Source: Branchiostoma floridae | Taxonomy: Eukaryota; Chordata; Leptocardii; Amphioxiformes; Branchiostomatidae | NCBI RefSeq assembly: GCF_000003815.2 | Contig: NC_049984.1 | Location: 19,412,782-19,476,781, forward strand | DNA length: 64,000 bases | Direction: 5' to 3' | In this document: in pieces, positions 1 through 12,224 of the stretch | How the letters are laid out: each line of letters starts with the position of its first letter | Numbering within the stretch: the first letter of the stretch is position 1 | Notes under the pieces: model-generated | What the model was told of the DNA's origin: nothing | The model's database searches: none | Seen by the model: the letters and a program-made list of their open reading frames with translations, nothing else | Translations under genes and position numbers: made by a program

Positions 1-184
1 AACCGGGATCACGGCTCCACCTAAATCTCATCTATTCCAATCTACCTCATGGCGGAGGTCTCAATAATCTAAAAGCAGCCAGCTTGTTTCACCCCACATT
101 GTTCCTGTCGATAAGATGGATGTAAACCGTTAGAGTCTGTTTCGCCCCACGGCAAGTCACTGAATAACCGTCGTTTATTTCAGG

Positions 185-268
185 TACCCAGCCATTAAAC
201 TTGACGTTTATGTTCCTGACGGCAAAAAATACGCGCTAAAAGCATTTTCTAATACCGCTGATCAATAA
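185..268 (+). CDS. Possible terminal coding exon of an unidentified upstream gene
   Basis: After a good acceptor (TTTATTTCAG ending at 183) an open frame from 185 encodes 27 residues, starting YPAIKLDVYVPDGKKYAL, and ends in TAA at 266-268. The composition looks protein-like, and the candidate would begin outside the window. I do not recognise the family. It could also be a chance open stretch, because 27 codons is short and no polyadenylation signal is clear before the next gene starts at 381. Confidence 0.3.
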   Translation, partial: YPAIKLDVYVPDGKKYALKAFSNTADQ

Positions 269-380
269 GAGTCTGCGGTCACACGGTACAGAGTGGCACT
301 GTACGTATCAAAACATCGGGCATCATTTCTAGTGCTTCCGTCGTAGTAAATCCTCCCCCAGCGCACGGAGTTCCACAGCC

Positions 381-3300
381 ATGGAGGCGGCAGGCGGTGT
401 GGTCTGTCCCGGCAGGCGGGTTCGGCGCTGGTACGCCAGCCGCTCCGTCCGCCATTTTGCGACTTTCGGTGTCCTTCTAACTCTGTTGGTGGGGCTACAG
501 CTTCGATTCTTCAAGAAGTCTAACCCCCGAGAGTTCAACCATGCCAAGACGCGCGGAGATGGTGAGTTCGTACAGGTTCTACGAGATGCGCCAGATCTCA
601 AGTGCAAAGTCAGGTACCCTCTGCATGTCTCCGTCATGACGTCACGCGGAAGAATGCCCACCTTTGCGGCAGCTGCGCACAGCACCTGGGCCAGGGGGAG
701 CGAGCAGGCATTTGTGGAATTCTTCCTTCCCAAAACAGCCGAACTAACGACAAACGACAAGCGGCCTGGGCTGCCTGCAGTCGTTTTGAGTGATGAGTCC
801 ACACTTGTAGATGTGCCGATACTGCGCTACTTGTGTAAATGGCGGGAAGACGACTTTGACTGGTTCCTAGTGACAGATGACCAGGCTTACGTTCGGCTGG
901 ATTCTGTCGTAGATTTCCTCAGACAAATGGACAAGACGGAAGCGGTATGTATGCGTCTTCACGAATATTAGATAGAAAGAAATGAAACGCGGATTGCAAT
1001 GTATCATTCTGGAAACTCTAGAATTAGATTAAGTTTCAAGAAATGAAATAAATCATGCATGCAGGAAGGTTTGCGAACGGTGAGGTCAACCTTGTCGATG
1101 TGGTATGGTGCCATATAAAATCGCATTAGAATTGTTTTATTCTACTAATTCTTTATTGCAGACGTGGCCCCTATATGCCTACAACCTCCTTGCTTGTCAG
1201 TAGTAAAAAAAACAGAATATATACATCAAATACAACATAGATGCATAGAAATATATTTAGCACTTGATATACTCAGATGAGTGGAAGAGCCGATATACAC
1301 TGTTAACTCCATCTGGCACCAAAAGTATCAGTCTTTGCAGATTCTTCGTAAATTCATGATTATGCGACATTTGCATAGGACATCGTATGGAATTCCATAG
1401 CTGCGAACCTAAAAATTGTGAACGATGTGCTGTGGTTTTCCTCACAACAGTAAGTGTAGGTTATATTTTGGTATTTGTACTTATCTGGGGAGCCAATACT
1501 ATTATCATCACTTAGTCTATCATTGGTATTTCGCATTCTGAGATACAAAAATGAAGTAACAAACTCTGAACACTCCCCAGACAGTTATCCACGAGACACG
1601 CTGTGTGCATTGCTACACCCAATATTTATGCCTCAACGAGCTTTTACTCTCATGACAAAGCTCCTACGACTTTTCCGATGATTGAATCGCCACAAAACAT
1701 ACAGATGTACGACCGAACACTCAGCCTTGCCAAATATGGAGGTCTGCATCAGGTAGAGGTAACCCCAGGTCAGAGGACTGTCCCAAGTGCATCTGACAGC
1801 ATCATCTGTTCACCGATATGGTTCTGGCCTTGGCGGGGTCATATTCTTGCATCCCGGGTGCCACAATGGATGGAGACTCGACTATAACACTCTCCTAAAA
1901 AGCTTTCCCTGAAAAGAAAGTTTCGTAAAGCTTTAGTGTGGATGAGAAGATCGTGAAAAGACTTTGGGTAAAATTACTAAATCAGTACTTTCTGCACATG
2001 AAGATCATAGATAGGAATTCACACAGCTACATGTATCGTGTATTGAAAACGTGTCATCCTCAATTTTAGCATCAATTTGTACAGGACGATTAAAGCATGC
2101 AACAGATAACGATTATAAAGGGATTCAATAGCCTCATATCTTTGTCAATTAGGGCTATGTCCACTGGACAGGTTCGTTGAACTTGAAGGTTTGAAAAATT
2201 ACAGTACATCACAAGAGAAGTGCCCATTTGATAAGGCACAGGGAGGAAGGGGCACAATCTCAAATTCACTGACCTGTGAGCCTTGTAAACGTAACTTAAA
2301 GGTGGTATCTCACTGCACTTGGGGCACCGGTGCGACACTGCGGGGTTCGTTCACTGAGGCACTGTTGTTTATTTTCGCCGATTTTGTTTTAAATAATCTA
2401 AATATTGCGTAATACGTATGACTCAGAAGACAACAAAATACACAAAACGTAAGAAAATTCGTTCTTTATCTCTGAAATTCGTTGAGTAATCTTTCGAACC
2501 CCGCAGTGACGCACTGGTGCCCCAAGTGCAGTGAGATACCACCTTTAGCGAGAGAGGCCCATGTCATATAGCTCACTTCCACAACTTAACTTTCTGTGAC
2601 ATAAATATCAGAAACATCATGGCAGAATCAGATCTTAGCGCGGAATACACACCGAGTTTTACACTCTCTGTTCCAAGACTGTTTGATGTTAAGGACTCAT
2701 AAACTAACCGCAGGGCTTTTTGGACACATGATACGATCGTATCGATGCGTAGTCGGTCTGAGTATCGATCCATCTGCAGCTCCTGTGGAACTTTAGTTAT
2801 GAGGTGATTAATCTACACAATAAGCCTAATGAAACACGCTTAGATGATATTGCAGTATACTTTACTCTTGATTACTGTGGTATAGAATTTTTGGAGACAC
2901 GCGTCTCAAATATTAAATCGATATCGTTGCAGACAAAATTACAAATGCATGCAATATAATACTGGTATTTGGCATGGATTTTGACTCCTGTCCGAAAGAT
3001 GCATTTTGATACTAGTAGTTGCTGAAATGCATTTTGGATCCTCCAACTACATCGCGCCAAGTTCTAGAGAGCGTGTGCTTTAAAGGCGTAACCTTTATCC
3101 GCAGGGTAACCTATATTCGTTGTGTTTACTCACACGGTATTTATTTGTTTATTTATTTACCAGGGTAAGCACCCATCAGTGGCTAACACTGCTTTTCATG
3201 GAGGCCCTGGGTACACATGCATCCATGCATGCAATACAACATTTACATAGTACAACAAATCGTCAAGAACAAAATATTACGGGATATCAAGTCGACAGAC

Positions 3301-4307
3301 GGTGGTTTCCAGTTGTAATATGTTCAAACTATTCAAGTTTGAAGCTATCGTCCGTCGACTTGATATCCCGTTTTTGAAAGCAACGGATATAGGTTACCCT
3401 ACGGATAAAGGTGAACTAGCGCCAAGGTGCACTCCCACCGCACTTGTGTCAAGCTTGCGTCACTGCGGGGTTCGAAAGATACTCAAAGGAATTTCAGAGA
3501 TAAAGAACGAATTTTCTTTCTTTTTGTTTATTTTGCCGTCTTCTAAGTCATACGTTTACGTATTACGCAATATCAAAATTATAAAAAAATTGGAGAAAAT
3601 TACAAAACAGTGACGCAGTGAACGAACCCCACAGTGACGCAAGCTTGACACAAGTGCGGTGGAAGCGCATCTTTAGATCTCTTACTGTTATATCCACTGA
3701 CCCTTGTTGGCAAAGTCTATATGTAGAATATGCATGAAAAGAGCAAGCTGGCGATCCCAGACTTGATATACGGCAACTTTTGTCATGCGGTGTGTGTGAC
3801 TCATTCACCATTGATTTTTGTGGAGTACCCTGCCCCCTGAGGTACGGGAACTCTGACCCGTACGTCCTTATATCTCCAATATCAGATAATCTGCCGTATT
3901 TCCTGACCCGTGAGGTACAGTATTGGTGACCTTGATGTCGTCATATGATCCTATTTCTCCGATTGCAGATAATCTGACAGATACCTTGTCCTCGTAAGAC
4001 ACATAGTCCGTGACCCTGACGCCCCTGCGCCAGTTTAGTAGAAGGACTGCTAAAGGAGCGACTCACGGGCGACACAAGTGCAACTAACTTTAGGAGCTTT
4101 ATTCCAACATGGCTGAACTGAAGGAGTCGGTGGTCGGACTAAACGTGGAGGACTGAACCAACTTGAATAGGGGTGTCAGTCTGACTACACAAAACATAAA
4201 CCAAAATATGTGGCGTGATCACTTTCCTCCCATATTTCTATCTCTCTCTTATTACCTTTCACCTTCTAGCTATGACCAACTATTAACATCAGTACTCTTT
4301 CCTCCCT

Positions 4308-4343
<36 letters not shown>

Positions 4344-6483
4344 GTTCCTATCTTACTAGATGGTGTGGTCTCGAGATCTTTCCTTCCTTAACTTTCTTTC
4401 CAGATACTGTCTGTCTAGGTGATGATCTCCTTCCTTTTTTATAATTTCTCTTACATCTATTAATATCAGTGGCGCTGTGTGATGTTATGTCAAATCATAG
4501 TGAGCCGACAGGGCGAGGCGTTTGTGACAGACCTGTCCTTGGAGAGTAAGACACGTACTCCGTTCCCCTGACGTCCCTGTGTGGTCTTATCTCAGATCAT
4601 AGTGAGCCGACAGGGCGAGGCGTTCGTGACAGACCTGTCCTGGGAGAGTAAGACACGTACTCCGTTCCCCTGACGTCCCTGTGTGGTCTTATCTCAGATC
4701 ATAGTGAGCCGACAGGGCGAGGCGTTCGTCACAGACCTGACGTGGGAGCGGTGTGGGGTGGGGGACGCCGAGGATGTGCCGCTGACGTCACTCATGGAGG
4801 CCAGCGTCACCGTGTACAGCGGGCCTGCCGTCAGAGGTATTAAACACCAGATAAAATATGATCTTTATTGACACGGCAAAAGTACAGCGACTTTCGTAAG
4901 GTCTACATGTATAACAACTACTTACAGTACAACTAAACAAACATATATGGATATCTATAGGTATGAATAAGTCAATATATTGGGTCTAGCATGTCGTTTA
5001 CACTATTGGTTCTACGGTGTAAGCATTCGTGGATATATTTGCCTACATGGCCATTTTGTTCAGGACAAAGGATACAAAAATCAAAGTTCTGCTGCAGTAC
5101 CAAATGTCGCACACCAGGGGGCCCCAAATCGACCCTGACCTGCAACACCTACCCACATACCAAATATCATTACATTTACAATCCATCTAGAGGTTATAGA
5201 GTTATGGTGACCACAAATATCCTGAAACACAAACAAACAGACACACAGACAGACAAGCAGATACACCAAAAACTATACCTCCATTTTTCATGGAGGCGGC
5301 TAACAGGATGACTGATTATGTTATGACATTCTACAATTAGTAAGGGAGATCATTGTTTTCAGGTCGCCGATTGCGCCGAGGAATTACCACCGAATGAATG
5401 AAATTATTACGGAATATTGTACACAACGAGAACCTACATGTAAAAATATAAGAGTTTCTTGGTACATGTACGTGAATCCAACATATTTTTTAGAACAAAA
5501 CGATTTGGGAAACACCTATAACTGGTATCTTGAGAGCTTTATCAGTACTAAATTCGCAGCATCATAACGTTCGCCTCGAGTGTACTTTCTTGTAATTGTA
5601 TCATTAAATCTTCAGCTCCATTTTAGCTACAAGCCCGTTTCTAGTTCCGTATATGTCGATCTTTTATATCTGCAAATCTCCCTTTTTCATTACCAAGATA
5701 AATCACGCACTGTTGTTATTAGTCTACAAATCGGTAGGTGGCGCCTTAGGTCAAACCTGTCTGTAGTTGGCGTGGCTTATGATTAAAAGGTGATTAGATG
5801 CCCGCGCACCCTCACAGGTGATATATTTCTTATTTCCTGTGCAGGTATCTGCTCTGCTGTGGAAGGGTGCCTGTATGACTTGAACAATGGCCCATTGTAC
5901 CTGACGGAGTGCCTGTCCCGATACACCGTTACCATCTGTCAGGATGAGAAGGAACAGGTAGGTGCTTACCTGTGTAGTGTACAATAAGCCTGGTGTGAAA
6001 ACCAGTGCTGACGTAATATTGCAGACGCAGTTTTTCCAACATTTTCCTACAAAATTCATTGAAATCTTGCTGTAAAACGTAATGTACGACTCATGATCGG
6101 AAAACTATAGTATACGTTACTTTAACGCCTGAATCATCATGTAACGTTGATTCTTCTCCTTCGTTCCTTCCGTTTCTTTTTCTTTTTCTAAGCCTCTCTT
6201 CTTTATCAATTTTCGATCTTTGCTATATGCATTATTTTCATTTTCGCTCCCAAAATTTGTCATATGAACTTCCCTCTTCCCTCAGTACGTCAACCTGTTC
6301 TACGAAGACACGCCTCCAACATCCGGTCCAACCAACGTCACATCCGGTCCAACAACGCCGACATCACGATACGTCAATCTACTGAAGGACCATGACGTCA
6401 CGAAGGCGCTGACGCTTTCTCCGATGCGATCTCCAGAAGACATCTACAGGCTCCATCAACACTTTCAACGAGTGGATTTCTAA
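381..6483 (+). CDS. Fringe-like GT31 protein, related to the N-terminal half of chondroitin sulfate synthase/polymerising factor
   Basis: Four exons join in frame to 337 residues: 381-944, 4698-4836, 5845-5957 and 6286-6483. The start ATG has a good context (cagccATGG). Residues about 25-43 form a signal anchor after an Arg-rich cytosolic tail, so the protein is predicted to be type II in the Golgi. The luminal part follows the chondroitin synthase N-terminal domain: VSVMTSRG near residue 83, FDWFLVTDDQAYVRLD at 159-174 in the DxD region, a Cys-containing block in exon 3, NLFYED at the start of exon 4, and SPEDIYRLHQHF before the stop. Human CHSY/CHPF proteins are roughly 750-800 residues and carry a second GT7 domain, which is absent here. 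The metal-binding motif reads DDQ instead of DDD, so catalysis is doubtful and a co-factor role is possible. Family assignment is from remembered motifs and the substrate is unknown. The exon 2 acceptor lies in a tandem repeat. Confidence 0.72.
2299..2545. repeat. MITE, copy A, with TA target duplication
   Basis: The ends are imperfect inverted repeats of about 50 bp (starting AAGGTGGTATCTCACTGCAC) flanked by TA on both sides (2297-2298 and 2546-2547). TA flanks fit a Tc1/mariner-type MITE. The core is shared, in the opposite orientation, with the element at 3424-3673. It lies in intron 1 of the GT31 gene. Confidence 0.75.
3091..3412. repeat. MITE with 32-bp inverted termini, carrying a nested insertion
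   Basis: The left end (ACCTTTATCCGCAGGGTAAC) is repeated inverted at 3381-3412. The same termini bound the element at 12225-12412. The interior holds a second inverted pair (GGGATATCAAGTCGAC and its complement) and an inserted tail-like stretch near 3140-3260 that resembles the 3' end of a retroposon. Confidence 0.7.
3424..3673. repeat. MITE, copy B of the 2299 family
   Basis: Inverted termini contain CCCACCGCACTTGTGTCAAG and its complement. The interior matches copy A in reverse (GGGGTTCGAAAGAT, TTTCAGAGATAAAGAACGAA). It abuts the previous MITE. Confidence 0.75.
4312..4339. repeat. (CT)n microsatellite
   Basis: About 14 CT units in intron 1 of the GT31 gene. Confidence 0.95.
4494..4799 (+). 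repeat. 102-bp tandem triplication spanning the exon 2 acceptor of the GT31 gene
   Basis: Three copies with exact 102-bp spacing start at 4494, 4596 and 4698. Each begins with the exon 2 coding start (ATCATAGTGAGCCGACAGGG). Copies 2 and 3 are preceded by the same acceptor, CTTATCTCAG. Copy 3 runs on into the real exon. Copies 1 and 2 diverge after about 55 bp into intron-like sequence. Confidence 0.9.
5060..5300 (+). repeat. Dispersed repeat, SINE-like, family unknown
   Basis: Shares blocks (TTCTGCTGCAGTACC, CCACAAATATCC, AAACACAAACA) with an inverted copy at 59545-59765 and a shorter related stretch at 53990-54110. It contains no gene. Confidence 0.6.
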
Positions 6484-9400
6484 CATTGGAACTCTAGTCT
6501 GAAAAGATTTTAACACTTACTTTAACTTCGTCTAACTAGACTAAAGCCTACCGAGTTGCAACTACTTTGTCATATGCGAAAAGTAACAGAATGTCCGCTA
6601 TACCAACCCAAAATGTTCTTATATACAATTTGTAATTAATTTGAAGCGCCGCAGATCTGGTATTTGTAAACTGTACCCTGTGGCTACCTGTATTGAACAT
6701 AAGCCTGGATGCAAGACCCCGACCCGATCTCTATAATATCTATAGTGCAGGGTCTAACTCAAGGGGTCTGCTGTAGAATCTCCTTCGGGGCATGTTGGCC
6801 CTAGAGCCGAGGAGTTTGGCTTTATAGGCCCTGGAAACAGGCTGGGGGAACATTTACTACCAGTAGCTGACGTCAGGTAATATCTGATGAGATTTCCCTC
6901 AGGCTTGAACCGACATCCTCCGGATTTTTCCAGTTCCTTCTGAAACGGACTAGTTTGAGCACATCTGACGTCAGCTGACGCCACGAATAACGGAAATCCT
7001 TACATCTTACGCACGCAACGGCAGTAGGCATCACTTCAATATACGAGAACTCGAAAGCACCTGTCAAATAGATGACAACATGAATGTAACATTTGTCGGC
7101 GTTGTCAGAAGTGCCAGCCTACATGACGCCCACTTACCTGCACGGTCTTTTTGACAACATGTGCTTCATAGAAAAAAATAGAGGGTGTATTAAAGGCTTA
7201 AAGTGAGTAAGACTTCAGAAAAGAGAACTGAAATTTCGCGCACTAAATGTAAAGAGGTACCTCTTTGTCTCTCTGAGCTCGAAATGATGCCCGAACGTTC
7301 CTGTCTCCTCAAAAACTCCACGTCACGAGCTCTAAGCTCTGCTTTATAGACATGTAACAATGGAAATCAAGAGTTTCCTTTTGCACTTTTGTGAATCTCT
7401 TTCGTATAATTTTCATGGCTACTAGTATCTAATTTAGGTATCATTTTCTACGCCCCTCCTTCAATTTTGATGCTTCGCCGCCTACTGGGAATCAGATTAT
7501 TCCTTAGAAAATAGATTATGGGCAAACTCGACGAATTTCACGTTTCATTTTCCATTTCAAGTTATAGAGTTATGGTTTGACATCTCTCTTTTTGCTTTCC
7601 AGTAGTTCCATCAGAATGATGATCACACATAGTCATGGAAGATTTTACCATGCTAACTTGCAACAAGAGATTAAAATATCAATTCTAAGATATGTCCAGG
7701 AAGATTAGTAGTGTACATTATTTTAGAATTTTATGTCACAGCTAATGGGCTAATAAAGCCTCTCAAAGCTTCTTTTGGTGTCCGGCATAATCTTCCAGGA
7801 CAGATCATGTAAGTCGATAAATATTCTCTTGCTGAACTTCAAAACATTTCCCAGACCATTAGACTTAGTGAAATAGAATAGTAGTGTTGCAGAAGGCGGG
7901 GCAGTAATAGAGGAACTGTCGGCGTGTCTTGCAAGTGTCATGTGTTACAGGTCCGCGTTAGTCTATAATCTAGGACATCCAAGCTATAGTATAACTTGGG
8001 AGGGGTAGGGAATTTCCCGAGCAGCCTCGTAACCCCTGCTTCGCCCATTGAGTCAGTTAGTCGAGCTTGCTGAAACTCGATGTTTCTGACTTAGGGAGAA
8101 GAGATGCTGCTACACAGCTACAGTGAGCGAAGTTCAGTGCCTAGAAGTGGTCAATGGCCTTGCACTGAGCAAACTCGTTAAAAAAAACTATAAATTATGC
8201 TGAACGTCTTCAGTGCAACGTACATGTACTACGTTAAAAACAAGCCGGCACCTTGCTGCGTTAAACTCTCATAGTGAGCTCTTAAAATAGGTTGACGCCT
8301 TATTTAAAGGCCTACCTGTTAAAACAACAATGGTCTTTCTCAAGAAATATGACTCAGTCACTTCTTGTAAGAGACAGCGATTCCAAGAAAGAAGGGTGTG
8401 TTCGCCGACAAGGAAGAGACATGTGTTGTTGTCTGCCACCAATACCTTGCCGCGAATCTACAGTCTATTTTGGGTGTCTGGTATATAATACGGCTTACAG
8501 TACACGGTCTATGAGCAGAGTCTGTGAGTATGCATTCTATGAGAACCGGTTTTGCTATGCACTCCTGGCAGTGAGAAGACCAACCCTATCACATGTCAAG
8601 ACCTTACTGTGGGCGATAGGGTTCAATCGCGTCAGAGAATGCCAGGGTACGGCGTGGCCATGGAATATTCATAAGCAAACCAGGAGGAAGGAAGTCACGA
8701 AATATGTGTCTAAAAGATCAAAGAGGTATTTAACCTCCTTGAAAAAATCCACAGTAATTTACAGACAAATTGAATTGCAAGAAAAGACTAACGTTTTTTA
8801 AATAGAAAAGTAAGGGTTACGGTAAAACTGCTCCGGGTAATTCAGACTTTTTGTCAAATGTTTATTTATCCTTCTAAATGTTTATATGAGAATCATTAAA
8901 CGTTTGCAACCCTTTATTTTTTTTGATAACTATGAATCAAATTGACTTGAAATCCATGGATCCCTGCATTGAAGTAGTGTCAATCGTTTTGGACTTTCAA
9001 TGTACTGAACAGGTAAAAGTTGAAATACCAATTTAATTCTAAGGCATTTTTTATTGTTGACAAATATTTTGCACCCAACTATGTATGAGTGTTTAGGTCA
9101 TTCTTATCTATTAATCTAAACTATTTTGGACATGTTCCGTTAAGCGTGAGTCTCACGACCTGCCCTGTCAGGTAAATATTTGCGGCTTAAGTTAAATCAC
9201 CTTCCGTAACCCACCTTTTCAGTCACGTGATCAAACACACGAACGGTAGACACGTGAACGTTATTTGCACGATGGTAAATTATTGGCGAACACGTAATTT
9301 CAACTGCCATTGACAAATACGGATATAAAATATTTTGGGAAGTAAACATAGATAACTTACTTAGTAATAGTTCCCATGGGCTCATGCCAAATGCACGTGT

Positions 9401-10152
9401 ACAAAGAATTCTTGCACACACCCGAATTTCTTCAACCGTTTTGTTTATTTGCATGCATTTTCCAATCCTGGTTTATATGTGACATAAAAAGGTATACTGT
9501 ATGTTCTTCAAACCGCACCACACCTTTCTTACACCCACGCTGACCTGTCTTTAAGAAGGAAGTTTGCAAGTCGTTTACGGTTCTTTGAGACGTATCCGAT
9601 TTGTTTCCTCAAGGAACGGAGTCTTATAATAGTTATTTCCCAATTCTGCAAGTACATATAACAGGGTATTACATGTGCAAACCCCATCCAAACCTCCACT
9701 CTAATTCTTACTGAAAACAAATTACATGAAAGCATATTCTCAATGACTTGACCTACCGTGGTAATAAACGACATGTATTAGATATAACGTGGATGTTCCT
9801 GAAATACAGGTGTTTCTAGAACCCAATTTCCGCTGAACTCTCGCGGTACACTCCCTATCGCGCGAACACCACTTCGTCTTACGTCATACGTCGAAGGTTT
9901 TTTTTAAATCCTCTGATGTCACACGCGTGATGTTTTTCAAGTGAAACTGTATTGCTCAAAACTTTCCCTTCTTAAATGATTTTAAATAAGGAAACATTCT
10001 CCTCGACAAATGTAACTTAGCTGCTCTCGTGACGCGTGAAATTTCCGTTAGAAAAACAAGATAAAAGGCTGGCCTTATGGAGAATCGGCGACAGTTATAC
10101 ACCTGCCGTAAGAGGGCGAGAGACTTAACAAGCCAACAGGACCGATACAAAC
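6484..10152. other. Intergenic stretch between the GT31 and IL-17 genes
   Basis: I found no supported exon, RNA gene or long repeat here. The longest open frame (8292-8801, + strand) has no recognisable domain. A small inverted pair (AACCCTATC / GATAGGGTT with CCTGGCA / TGCCAGG) lies near 8565-8655. Confidence 0.6.
10061..10068 (+). promoter_or_regulatory. TATA-like box upstream of the IL-17 gene
   Basis: ATAAAAGG lies 92 bp upstream of the start codon, which leaves room for a 5'UTR of about 60 bases. It is inferred from sequence only. I saw no clear NF-kB site nearby. Confidence 0.3.
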
Positions 10153-12199
10153 ATGAGGATGAGACTGGTAGGTTTTAGTCCAAATTCTTTACTTCAACTA
10201 GTCCGATTTAAGGAAAAGTATTTCTCCGAGAACGCTTTTTGTGCCCATTTATACTTAGCAGGCCTGTGGCAGTAGACAAAAATGGGACTGCATACAAGTA
10301 TTTTAGAACTAGATCTCTATTTTTCATTTAGATACCCTGTGTTTGTGACAAGAGCCATGTAATAGTCTTATCGTTATGAGAAAGGAAAATGAATTTGGAA
10401 AACTTTGTAACATCATTTCATCACCGGCATATCATTACTGGGAGACGAGTTTAAGGAAAATCATTGTTATTGTTATTGTGTGGGCCGACTACTTTCTCTT
10501 CCAGCCAGGGGCTGAATTGCGAGGAGCTTACAATAGGTGGGGCTAAATTTTAAGGGTATGGAGCGAGCTGCCATTCGGCGCCACTCAGGTGACCTCAATA
10601 CGACAGTAATTGTCCCAGGTGCGGCCATGGGACTGTAGGTTTTGAACCACTCACACCGGGAAGGACTCCTACTTTCGATAAGTGTGGTGGGGTCTTTAAC
10701 TTGCTCGAGGTGTGGCTCTCCTCAAACACAGGACCTCCATTACGACTGTTCGCTACCATAGAATATTTTTGGTTCTTCTTCTACAGTTGTAGTCTGTGTA
10801 ACGCAAACTACGCTATCCGGAGCTTGTAGACTCCTGGACGCGGCAATGTAGGACGGGCCTAAGAAGCGCGATTAAATCAGGCTTCTACAGTTAGTGACCA
10901 ATTATATTCTTCTCTCCGCAGACTGTTGTGATAGTGATGGTGCTTGTGATCATGCTAGCGGCAGAACAAGAGGCGCGGGGCGCTAGAAAGCGCGGGAAGG
11001 GCAAGATTGCCAAGAAGACGAGGCCGTGTAGGAAGGAGAGGAACAGGCAGTGGTGCAACAAGGACAACGTCGAGGAAATGCTCAAGAATCACACGGCTGT
11101 GCATAAGGAAAATATCAAGAAAGCGCTGGAAGAAACAGAACAAGAAACCTGCCCAGCAGGGGAAAGAAGTAACGTTCATATTTTCACTTTTTGCTTTGTG
11201 GTTAGTATTTGGGTAAGAATAGGTAGGATGATAATCTCTAAGCAGATATTAAGGTGGCATTAGATAGTATCATAAGCTTCGAAGCCATGCATGCCAATCA
11301 CAATGAAACTCTTCTGTCGGCTAAACTTCTTCCCAAGTTTATGCCACAGCAAGATCTGCTTGGAGATTGGTAGGATGACACATCAAAGATGAAGCATTTT
11401 GATCACAAACAGTATGCATTTTTTCATTCCCTACCAGCATTTTCACCCTTCTCTGACTCATATCAGATACAGCAATATAAAAATAATCTTTTGACGTTAC
11501 AGATCTCAGAGATGATGACAGCAGAGACCCGAACGAGAGATCTCTGTCTCCCTGGACTTACGTCAAAAACGAATCCGCCAACCGGATTCCGGGCAGTAAG
11601 TATCTCAGGAAAAATACTTGTCACATCGAAGAATCATAAAATTTAGGTTGAGATTTTGTGCACGGTTTTACAGTAGTATGCAGATTTATGTTTGCGTGTT
11701 TTAGAAGACCATTCGCTCGTTCATACCCTTGAAGTGAGAGGCACATAGAGCAACAAGTTTCCTTGTTGTTTCAGTAGCACCAAGGAGGTTTTATAAAAGT
11801 TTTATAAATCCTCCTTGGTTGCAGGGTATGATTTTACAGGGAGGGGTTGCTATCGGTTTGGGATTTGGGGATTTCATGCAGTTAACAGAAGTGTGCGTTA
11901 GTCCGTTGTGCAACTAACAGGCTTCTACTGTACTAGTATGTTGACCGGCTGATGTTTTCTCTTTAGCGTATGTCGAAGCGAAGTGTCTCTGTGACGGGTG
12001 CCTTATCTATGGAAAGGATGGCGTCTCGGTGGAAAACAGCAAGGACTATGAAAGCCTGCCTATAAAGACCAGCCTCCCTATCCTGACCAGGTACGACTGT
12101 AAGGGGAAGAAGTGTCGGGAGAGGCTGGAGATCGCCCAGGTTACCGTAGGCTGTGTGTGTGCCACTCGGAAGCGTGCAACTGTTCCACCGAGCCAGTGA
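10153..12199 (+). CDS. Interleukin-17 family cytokine
   Basis: Four coding exons join in frame to 195 residues: 10153-10167, 10922-11168, 11503-11595 and 11967-12199. Exon 1 holds only MRMRL. It joins a very hydrophobic stretch (VVIVMVLVIMLA) to make a signal peptide of about 19 residues, so the product is secreted. A highly basic region follows (residues 23-48). The IL-17 signatures are clear: RSLSPWTYVKNESANRIP at about 101-117, AKCLCDGC at about 123-130 and VTVGCVC near 177-183. These supply the cystine-knot-like cysteines of the family. IL-17 proteins are ligands of IL-17 receptors that signal through SEFIR adaptors; that is family knowledge, and the receptor is not in this window. Frame choice for exon 3 was decided by splice phase 1, which recovers the SPW motif. 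Which IL-17 paralogue it is cannot be told. Confidence 0.88.
11230..11373. repeat. Decayed MITE of the CTCCAAGCAGATC family
   Basis: One end carries CTAAGCAGAT and TTAGATAGTATCATAAGC; the other carries AGATCTGCTTGGAGATTGG inverted. Related copies are at 15193-15342 and 32285-32380. It lies in IL-17 intron 2. Confidence 0.55.
11779..11819. repeat. Short near-perfect hairpin in IL-17 intron 3
   Basis: ACCAAGGAGG at the left pairs with CCTCCTTGGT at the right, with AT-rich self-complementary sequence between, giving a 41-nt stem-loop. It could be a minimal MITE or a structured RNA. Confidence 0.6.
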
Positions 12200-12224
12200 A
12201 ATAGCTGGCCGATGTTCATCCACA

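Noticed and set aside
8292-8801. 169-codon open frame on the + strand
   Set aside because: No domain, signal peptide, or protein-like composition; part of it overlaps an inverted repeat, and no splice partner was found.
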